13,333 nucleotides of DNA from Candidatus Babelota bacterium (GTDB lineage: Bacteria > JAGOBX01): NCBI GenBank assembly GCA_017999075.1, contig JAGOBX010000046.1, positions 1 to 13,333 of the forward strand, read 5' to 3'. Numbering within the stretch: position 1 is the stretch's first letter; each line of letters starts with the position of its first letter. The notes under the pieces were generated by a model. The model saw nothing but the letters and a program-made list of their open reading frames with translations. It made no database searches and was not told the origin of the DNA. A program made the position numbers and the translations under genes. This document shows, piece after piece, positions 7,559 to 13,333 of this stretch.

Positions 7559-9940
7559 ATGATTTATAAAACTAAAATTATTAAAATTTTTATAACAGGA
7601 ATTATATTCCTATTAATATTTTTTTCACATCTGATATACGCTGATGGTATTTCAGCCGGCTCGTATATCAGATGGGGAAATATTAATTTTAACGATTTGA
7701 CAGATACTTCAGGAGAACTTGCGGTTTATTATACATTACCAGGTTTTTCTACGGTTATGTATAATTTTTCTAACGACGGAAATACTGTAGTTAGTCCGGT
7801 TTACGGAAATACTTTATTTTTTAATGAAACAGAAGTTTTTTGTTTAAATAATGAGACAAAAGTAATTTCATTCAGTTTAGTAAATAATGGAAATACATCA
7901 GCTGTTATTATGATTGACACAAGCATAATAAGTTATTCAAGACCTGAAATTTCTGACAGTGTTTCGGTATATGTTTATATTGATTCTAATAATGATAGTA
8001 CGTTAAATCCTGGGGATTATGCTGTTGACAGTATTTCTCTGGAAGCAGGAAATGAGACTAATTTATTGTTTGTAATGAATTTTTTTGATGGTATAATTTC
8101 AGGTGATACTTATAAAATAAATATAACTGCTTTTAATATAAATTCTGATACAGGTGGATACATAGGATCAAATAATATTCAATATTGCGGAGAAGGGAAT
8201 TCTTCAAAAATGATAAATGCGAGATTTGGAATTCCTTATGATATAATTTGTCCTGACTGGGCAGACACTTTTTATCAAATTAATGTGGATAATATAATAG
8301 GAACAGATAATGAATATATTATTGCATTAAATAACGTAGATATTTTAAGAGTTTTTATTACAAGTCAGACGGAATTAGATAGCTGGACAATAATAGTAAA
8401 TCCTGTTGATACTGGCGGATATCTGCGTTTAAAATCTCCTGATACTGTTTTCATAGCTTCAACAAATTATAATAACATTTCACGTTCAGGATATGGAGCA
8501 GGGAAATTGCTTCAGGCAGATATGTTTGATTCAACATATTCTTCTGCAGGGATAAATTATTATTCGGACAGTCCGATTATTAAAATAAATTATTTATCAA
8601 ATAGTATATCAACTGATTATGGGTTGCTTAGATTTTATTATTTAAATTTAAGCGATTCGGTATGGTATGAAGCTACTGATTTGGCAAATGGCGCTGCGCC
8701 TAATAGTTTATATTCGGTAGAATCAGAAACCGGAAATTTATCTTTAAATATACAGCATTTATCTCACTGGTGGCTTGGTTCTTTAATAGATACAGTAACA
8801 GTAATTAAAAGTATTAATAATTTAACAGATACAGGATTAATAAATGATACATTTGTAGGCGGCTCAATTTTTATAATGGGAGATACAGTTGCAGGTGATA
8901 CTCTTGTAATGTTTGGAATAGAAAATTATGGTGACATTGATACAAGTGCAATTGATTATATTTCTTTATATGAAGATGTGAATAATATTGGAAAATATGA
9001 AGAAGGGATAGATACTTTTGCCGGAATATTGAATTTGTCAGGAAATAGCTGGATTAATAGTTCATTAAATTATCATTTTAGCGATAATGATACTGGAAAT
9101 AATTTTATAGTTACAGTTAAAATTAACAATAATGCAGTTTCGGGTGAGACATTTCAAATGATAATACCGGCTATGTTTGTAAAATCATCAGATGAAAATA
9201 CAGGTCCGGCTTTACTAATTACAGGATTTGATTCGGTAACAGTTATATCTTTAAGCAGCTCAGCTGGAATAATAGCATTTACATATCCTTCAACATCAGG
9301 AAACCCGATAGATACAACTGTGTCTTCAATAACAGTGATTGGGACAATAAGCGGAGCATCTGCAGGAAACACCGTAACAATATATTTAGGTTCAACGCCG
9401 TGCACGTCTATAATATTGACTAACGCAGATTCAACATTGTTCAGTTGTTCTGTAACGCTCAGTTTAGATACAAATTACATAAGCGCGTATCTTGATACCG
9501 GAATAATATCAGATTGGGATACGATACAGGTTAATCATATTATGACTTATATTATTTCTGGAACAATTGACAGAGAAGGATCATTAGTTGATTCAGGTGT
9601 AATTATAAATATTTTTAACGGCATGGAAACACAAAGTACAATTACAAATTCATCCGGATATTATTCTTTAACAGTTAGTTATTCCGATACATATATTGTT
9701 AGATTTTTAAAATCCGGATATAAAACCCACCAAATAAATATATATGTTTCTTCAAATTATAATATTGATACTTTAGTATTGACTGCAGGAGATTTTATTA
9801 ATGATGGTTCAATAAATGCAAAAGATTCAGCTTTTATTAGAAAATATTTTGGGCAAATATTGCCTGAATATGACATAGACGGTGATAATATAATAGGCGC
9901 TGTTGAAAAAGAATATTTGATAAGAAATTATTTAAAATAA
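7559..9940 (+). CDS. Dockerin-bearing secreted mosaic protein (modules A-B-C, Ig-like, CarbReg, dockerin)
   Basis: ATG 7559 is preferred over the TTG at 7556, giving 793 residues; neither has a Shine-Dalgarno. Residues 1-28 are a signal peptide (FITGIIFLLIFF core, LIYA cleavage). Module A (29-226) matches the upstream 367-residue protein (VYGNTLFF, NNGNTSAVI). Modules B and C (227-563) match the giant protein, including HLSHWWLG at 400-407. Residues 564-662 are a glucodextranase-like Ig fold with a possible Cys pair (PCTS, FSCS). Residues 663-743 resemble a carboxypeptidase regulatory domain (ISGTI, SSGYYSL, LKSGYKT). Residues 744-793 are a type I dockerin-like pair (GDFINDGSINAKD, then YDIDGDNIIGAVEKEYL). 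Dockerins dock onto cohesins, so the protein may be held in a complex on the cell or outside it; no cohesin is visible here. There is no catalytic domain. Probably the last gene of the plus-strand set. Confidence 0.9.
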   Translation: MIYKTKIIKIFITGIIFLLIFFSHLIYADGISAGSYIRWGNINFNDLTDTSGELAVYYTLPGFSTVMYNFSNDGNTVVSPVYGNTLFFNETEVFCLNNETKVISFSLVNNGNTSAVIMIDTSIISYSRPEISDSVSVYVYIDSNNDSTLNPGDYAVDSISLEAGNETNLLFVMNFFDGIISGDTYKINITAFNINSDTGGYIGSNNIQYCGEGNSSKMINARFGIPYDIICPDWADTFYQINVDNIIGTDNEYIIALNNVDILRVFITSQTELDSWTIIVNPVDTGGYLRLKSPDTVFIASTNYNNISRSGYGAGKLLQADMFDSTYSSAGINYYSDSPIIKINYLSNSISTDYGLLRFYYLNLSDSVWYEATDLANGAAPNSLYSVESETGNLSLNIQHLSHWWLGSLIDTVTVIKSINNLTDTGLINDTFVGGSIFIMGDTVAGDTLVMFGIENYGDIDTSAIDYISLYEDVNNIGKYEEGIDTFAGILNLSGNSWINSSLNYHFSDNDTGNNFIVTVKINNNAVSGETFQMIIPAMFVKSSDENTGPALLITGFDSVTVISLSSSAGIIAFTYPSTSGNPIDTTVSSITVIGTISGASAGNTVTIYLGSTPCTSIILTNADSTLFSCSVTLSLDTNYISAYLDTGIISDWDTIQVNHIMTYIISGTIDREGSLVDSGVIINIFNGMETQSTITNSSGYYSLTVSYSDTYIVRFLKSGYKTHQINIYVSSNYNIDTLVLTAGDFINDGSINAKDSAFIRKYFGQILPEYDIDGDNIIGAVEKEYLIRNYLK
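9788..9937 (+). other. Type I dockerin-like pair at the C-terminus
   Basis: Two Ca-binding loop-helix segments lie in the last 50 residues: GDFINDGSINAKDSAFIRKYF and YDIDGDNIIGAVEKEYLIRNYL. Loop 1 fits the dockerin consensus with Asp at 745, Asp at 749 and Asp at 756, but residue 747 is Ile where Asn is usual. Loop 2 has Asp at 772, 774 and 776, then Gly at 780, and ends in Glu rather than Asp. The two helices end RKYF and RNYL, as expected for a duplicated dockerin. Confidence 0.75.
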
Positions 9941-9975
9941 CAATTATAAATTTTAAGTTGAAAAATTTTTCCGGT
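9941..9975. other. Convergent junction, no clear terminator
   Basis: These 35 bases separate the dockerin gene stop from the radical SAM gene stop. They contain a palindrome (GAAAAATTTTTC at 9960-9971) with no loop, and a 7-base AT-only inverted repeat (9932-9938 with 9950-9956). No GC-rich stem followed by a T tract is present. Termination here may be Rho-type or rely on the AT-rich tracts. Confidence 0.4.
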
Positions 9976-11556
9976 TTATTTTTTAAATATCCATGCCTTA
10001 TATCCAAAAAATATTTTAATCGCTTGATAAAATTTGTTAGGTAATAATTTTTTTAATATATATTTTCCAATGAAAAATTGGAGATTTGTAAGCTTATTGC
10101 ATAATTCCACTTCAAACAGAAAATGAAATTTTTTATTTTTATAACGGTAACGTACTATTTTTGAAGCAATATAACCAAAAAGATTAGGTGAATATGCGGA
10201 ACTTGTAGAATGAACATATTCTTTATATTGGTTATATGAATTAAATTCTTTATGAAACGGATAATTTGCTATTGCAGCATATGCAGAACATTTTTTTGCA
10301 TAATTATGAGGCAGCCATGTTATCCTTTTATATGAATTGTCAGGCATTTTATAATTTCCCCATTCTTCTAATGTCTGAGGAGCTTTGAAATTGTGTTTTG
10401 TTACAAGAAGTTCAAATATTGAAGTTCCGGGAAGAGGAATTAAAATAAACCACCCCAATACTATATGATTATTGTCAGCGGAAATTCTGTCTATTACAGA
10501 TAATGTGGCTTGAAAATCTTCTTCGTGTTCATCAGGGAAACAGCAGATAAAACTTACTCTGTGTGTTATTTTATTTTTTTTCAATATATCGACTGTTTTT
10601 TCTATTTGTTCGATTTTTATATCTTTTTTTATTATTTCATCAAGCATCCTTTGAGATCCTGATTCAGCTCCTAAACTTAAATAATAACATCCTGATTTTT
10701 TTAACACATCTACAAATTCCTGCCCTATTTCATTATATGCTTTAACAAAAGTATCAAATCTGCAAAATGAACTCCAGCGAATTTCTATTTTTTTGTCAAT
10801 TACAATCTTAAAAATTTCGAACGCCCTTCTATAATCAATAAAAAATTCATCGTCAAAATCAAAATAAAAATTTGAAACCTTATATTTTTTTTTTAAGAAT
10901 TCAATTTCTTCAACAACTCTTGCTGCTGATTTTTGTCTGTATTTACGTTTATTCATAACAGGATTATAACAAAAACCGCATCTATACGGACATCCACGCG
11001 AAGTATGTACAGGCATAGCTAAAGATTTGAAAATATGTCTCCCGAGCAGTTCGAAAGGTAAATCGATATCAAGTTTTTCCATATCTATGAAATCTCTGGG
11101 GGGGTTGATAAAAATTTTATTTTCATTATTTTTATATCCGATTCCTTTTATATTTTCAAATGATTTTTTATGTATCATAGCGTCAGCAAGTTCTTTTACA
11201 GTTTCCTCCCCCTCTCCAATAACTACCACATCCACCAATTTGTTTTTAAGAGATTCTTCAGGCAGCAATGAAGGATGAACTCCGCCAAGAACTATAGGTA
11301 TATTAGTATTGTAATTTTTTATTTTATTGGCAATATTCAATCCATTTGTGATAAAATCTCCTGTTAACATGGTTATTCCGACAAATAGATAATTATCATA
11401 CTGTAATTCGTTTAAATTTTGGATTCCATAATGAAAAATTTTGACTTCGATATTTATCTTTTGTAAGGCTTTTGCAACGTATAATAAACCAAGGGCAAAA
11501 CTCATCCCCATAGATTTGCTGCCCGGATATACTAATAAGACTTTTTGTTGATTCAT
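9976..11556 (-). CDS. B12-binding-type radical SAM enzyme
   Basis: The 526-residue product has an N-terminal Rossmann-like cobalamin-binding-type domain (about 1-130: KVLLVYPG, GITMLTGDF, GGVHPSLLPEESL, DVVVIGEGEETVKEL). A radical SAM core follows (about 180-390) with the 4Fe-4S motif CPYRCGFC (Cys 189, 193, 196), RWSSFCRFD, and LSLGAESGSQRMLDEI. The last 130 residues are Lys-, Tyr- and Phe-rich and unassigned. The classical DxHxxG cobalamin-ligand motif is not visible, as in many members, so B12 binding without His ligation, or its loss, is possible. Family members do methyl transfers, ring formation or other radical chemistry on lipids, glycans and cofactors; the substrate here is unknown. 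ATG start, no Shine-Dalgarno, 18 bases after the glycosyltransferase stop, so co-transcribed. An A10 tract lies in the coding strand at 10885-10894. Confidence 0.92.
   Translation of the reverse strand: MNQQKVLLVYPGSKSMGMSFALGLLYVAKALQKINIEVKIFHYGIQNLNELQYDNYLFVGITMLTGDFITNGLNIANKIKNYNTNIPIVLGGVHPSLLPEESLKNKLVDVVVIGEGEETVKELADAMIHKKSFENIKGIGYKNNENKIFINPPRDFIDMEKLDIDLPFELLGRHIFKSLAMPVHTSRGCPYRCGFCYNPVMNKRKYRQKSAARVVEEIEFLKKKYKVSNFYFDFDDEFFIDYRRAFEIFKIVIDKKIEIRWSSFCRFDTFVKAYNEIGQEFVDVLKKSGCYYLSLGAESGSQRMLDEIIKKDIKIEQIEKTVDILKKNKITHRVSFICCFPDEHEEDFQATLSVIDRISADNNHIVLGWFILIPLPGTSIFELLVTKHNFKAPQTLEEWGNYKMPDNSYKRITWLPHNYAKKCSAYAAIANYPFHKEFNSYNQYKEYVHSTSSAYSPNLFGYIASKIVRYRYKNKKFHFLFEVELCNKLTNLQFFIGKYILKKLLPNKFYQAIKIFFGYKAWIFKK
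10885..10894 (-). repeat. A10 homopolymer tract in the coding strand of the radical SAM gene
   Basis: On the minus strand the tract reads TTA AAA AAA AAA TAT, coding Leu-Lys-Lys-Lys-Tyr inside the radical SAM core. It is the longest of several A8 to A10 tracts in the three minus-strand genes, others being at 12228-12235, 12260-12268, 12912-12920 and 13140-13148. It is in frame as given. Tracts this long are prone to slippage during replication or transcription. Confidence 0.8.
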
Positions 11557-11574
11557 TTTAAATAATAGTTATAT

Positions 11575-12828
11575 TTATTTTACAAATTTAAATAAAAATT
11601 TTGATGATATTCTTTTAATTGATTTCAAAAAACCGAAAAATAGTATTAATACTCCAAACTTATTCAAATGCCTTGCAGTTTTTAATGCTGATCTGAATTT
11701 TATAAGAATAAGTTGAATAAAAAATATATAAAAATATTGGCTGACAGTTTTAATTTTAAAATTTTTGTCAATATAAATTTGTGAAGATTTGAGCGGAGTT
11801 TGATTATTAATGAGAGTAATCAGTGAATCCAGTAATTTTGGAATAAATATTTCTGCTGCATACATATTATTTGCTTTTAAATACATATTTTCCGCTATTT
11901 TATTTCGTTCGTGTTCATTTTGTAAATAAAATTTAATTTTATTAAGCAAATCATTTTTATTGTAAAACACTTCGATTTCTTTTCCTGGTTCAAAAGTATA
12001 TTTAATTGAAGGAGAATATTCTGTTAGACAAAAAGAACGGGTCATTCCGATTTCCATAGGTCTTCCTTTATTTTGACGTATATTTTGAGACAAAATATTA
12101 TCATCATTAAACCATACATTGTGCGCATTAGAAAATGAATATATATCTGTTTTAGTAAAATTCAAATTGATTTTTGATTTTAAAAAAATTTCGCGTATTT
12201 CCGATTTTTCTATAAACCCGTTTTCGCTTTTTTTTCCAAAGGTTTCTATTTTTATTCCATTTTTTTTTATAAAATCAATATATTCCATTCTATCTGATTT
12301 TGAACAATCTCCTACAAATGAAACATCATATTCTTTTTTTAAATCTTCATGATAAAATTCTTTTTTTGAATAACTTGAAAAATAATATAATGCCGGAACA
12401 CCCAATTTTTCATATTGAAATACAGAATAATAATCGCATGTTATTGCCGCGTCTGCAACTTGAGCGTAATATTTTGAATAAACATCAAAAATAAGTTCGT
12501 CGTCAAGAACAAAAAGAACCAGTTTTAATTCTTTATATTTTTTTAAATCGTTGAAGAAAAAAGGATGTAATTCGAAACTGCTTCCGAACGGCATAAAAAA
12601 TATAATAGAAATATTATTTTTTAATATTATATTTTTAATTTCATTATGTACATAACTTACTCCGAAATTAATACATTTGTCATAAAAATAATAAATTATA
12701 CCAGATAAAAAATATTCGGAAATTTTTGACGCATTAAAACTTGCATAGTCATTTATTTTATTTGTATTTTCAAGCCGCGGCTGTAATATTAAAATATTAT
12801 CTTTTTTTGAATGAATTTTGTTAGTCAT
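11575..12828 (-). CDS. CgeB-like glycosyltransferase
   Basis: The chosen start is ATG at 12828 (417 residues), which overlaps the methyltransferase stop by 8 bases (ATGACTAA); an in-frame GTG at 12846 is less likely. The N-terminal half is a GT-B-like Rossmann region (NILILQPR, IIFFMPFGSS, KLVLFVLDDE, DAAITCDY). The C-terminal half has the CgeB or glycosyltransferase family 1-like signature: YDVSFVGD at 167-174, KSKINLNF, KGRPMEIGMTRSFCLTEYSP from about 254, then YTFEPGKEIEVFY and a LNKIKFYL helix. A hydrophobic, basic tail (YFYIFFIQLILIKF onward) may sit on the membrane. Such enzymes transfer sugars from nucleotide donors in polysaccharide or spore-coat-type glycan synthesis. Donor and acceptor are unknown. 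It sits between a methyltransferase and a radical SAM gene in one operon. Confidence 0.88.
   Translation of the reverse strand: MTNKIHSKKDNILILQPRLENTNKINDYASFNASKISEYFLSGIIYYFYDKCINFGVSYVHNEIKNIILKNNISIIFFMPFGSSFELHPFFFNDLKKYKELKLVLFVLDDELIFDVYSKYYAQVADAAITCDYYSVFQYEKLGVPALYYFSSYSKKEFYHEDLKKEYDVSFVGDCSKSDRMEYIDFIKKNGIKIETFGKKSENGFIEKSEIREIFLKSKINLNFTKTDIYSFSNAHNVWFNDDNILSQNIRQNKGRPMEIGMTRSFCLTEYSPSIKYTFEPGKEIEVFYNKNDLLNKIKFYLQNEHERNKIAENMYLKANNMYAAEIFIPKLLDSLITLINNQTPLKSSQIYIDKNFKIKTVSQYFYIFFIQLILIKFRSALKTARHLNKFGVLILFFGFLKSIKRISSKFLFKFVK
12821..12828 (-). promoter_or_regulatory. Stop-start overlap ATGACTAA coupling methyltransferase and glycosyltransferase
   Basis: The methyltransferase stop TAA (12821-12823) lies inside the glycosyltransferase start region, with ATG at 12826-12828 on the minus strand. 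This 8-base overlap is typical of translational coupling and favours the ATG start over the GTG 18 bases upstream. Confidence 0.8.
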
Positions 12829-13333
12829 TAATTTTTTCCAATACACAATTTAATCTTTGAATACATGCGTCATCTTCATTGAAGTTAGTTAAATAATTTA
12901 TTTGTCTATAATTTTTTTTTATATATTCGTTTTTTTCAAAATTTATATATTTTATTTCAAAATTTATATTTGAAAATAATTTTTTCCAATCAGAAAATCT
13001 TAAGCGATTTACATAAGAAGTTCTGTTTATAGTCATCATCTCCCATAATTTTTTGCTGTATTTCAAACATTCGAAAATATTTTTTTCGTCGTCTAAATTA
13101 TAATGATCCCTTAAATCAATTTGAGTTATAAGCAATCCGTTTTTTTTTAAAACGCGGTTGCATTCTCTTATAACGCATTCCGGAAACCGCAGATGTTCAA
13201 AAGTATCGTTTGAAATTATAACGTCAAAAATTTTGTTGCCGAAAGGGAAAATTTTACCATCATATATTTTTAAATCAATACTTTTATTTTTTGACAAGGA
13301 CTTATTATTAAAATAACTGACTATATCAAGAGC
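12821..13333 (-). CDS. Class I SAM-dependent methyltransferase (type 11), 5' end outside window
   Basis: The frame is open to the right edge, giving 170 visible codons, so the TTG at 13297 is not a real start. The visible part holds the later half of a methyltransferase type 11 fold: DLKIYDGKIFPFGNKIFDVIISNDTFEHL (the FDVIISND-EHL motif after strand 4), ECNRVLKKNGLLITQID (strand 5 with the RVLKKNG motif), then a C-terminal extension rich in Lys, Asn and Tyr. The glycine-rich SAM-binding motif I must lie off the edge. Methyltransferases of this kind in glycan clusters methylate sugars or other small groups; the acceptor is unknown. It heads the visible part of an operon with the glycosyltransferase and radical SAM genes. 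Confidence 0.88.
   Translation of the reverse strand, partial: ALDIVSYFNNKSLSKNKSIDLKIYDGKIFPFGNKIFDVIISNDTFEHLRFPECVIRECNRVLKKNGLLITQIDLRDHYNLDDEKNIFECLKYSKKLWEMMTINRTSYVNRLRFSDWKKLFSNINFEIKYINFEKNEYIKKNYRQINYLTNFNEDDACIQRLNCVLEKIND

Noticed and set aside
9960-9971. GAAAAATTTTTC as a two-way terminator
   Set aside because: It is a loopless AT palindrome leaving a stem of at most four pairs, too weak for an intrinsic terminator.
10563-11278. Plus-strand open frames opposite the radical SAM gene
   Set aside because: They are Phe/Leu-rich complements of Lys/Glu-rich coding sequence and overlap the intact radical SAM gene.
12829-12846. GTG start for the glycosyltransferase
   Set aside because: It would lengthen the overlap to 26 bases; the ATG at 12828 gives the common ATGACTAA coupling.

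Overview
The window is AT-rich bacterial DNA with ATG, GTG and TTG starts, signal peptides and one strong Shine-Dalgarno site. It holds seven protein-coding genes in two convergent blocks. I see no RNA gene, CRISPR array, insertion sequence or phage gene. The dockerin pair, many beta-sandwich modules, a corrinoid-type radical SAM enzyme and low GC suggest an uncultured, probably anaerobic bacterium from a poorly cultured phylum. The phylum cannot be fixed from this sequence.

Plus strand, 1 to 9940: four genes in series encode large secreted, non-enzymatic or weakly enzymatic modular proteins. The first is open to the left edge (at least 1741 codons). It runs from a propeller-like N-terminus through an NlpC/P60 Cys/His peptidase-like domain, FN3 and cadherin-like folds, two copies of a glutamine-amidotransferase-like domain and a carboxypeptidase-regulatory-like domain to shared C-terminal modules. 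Next come a small FN3-FN3-discoidin protein, a 367-residue two-module protein with the only strong ribosome binding site, and a 793-residue protein ending in a type I dockerin-like pair. Genes one, three and four are built from the same kit (here named modules A, B, C and D) in different orders, so the locus has expanded by duplication and domain shuffling.

Minus strand, 13333 down to 9976: a tight operon reads methyltransferase (cut by the right edge), CgeB-like glycosyltransferase, then B12-binding-type radical SAM enzyme. The first two overlap by 8 bases and the last two are 18 bases apart. This looks like part of a surface-glycan or glycolipid cluster. The genes carry many A8 to A10 tracts on the coding strand, all currently in frame.

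A working reading is that the left block makes cell-surface or extracellular proteins for adhesion, glycan binding or wall contact, and the right block modifies glycans. A functional link is only a hypothesis. The secreted proteins are rich in Asp-Thr and Asp-Ser followed by a small or aliphatic residue, which resembles the O-glycosylation sequon of Bacteroidota. No gene-free stretch exceeds 75 bases.
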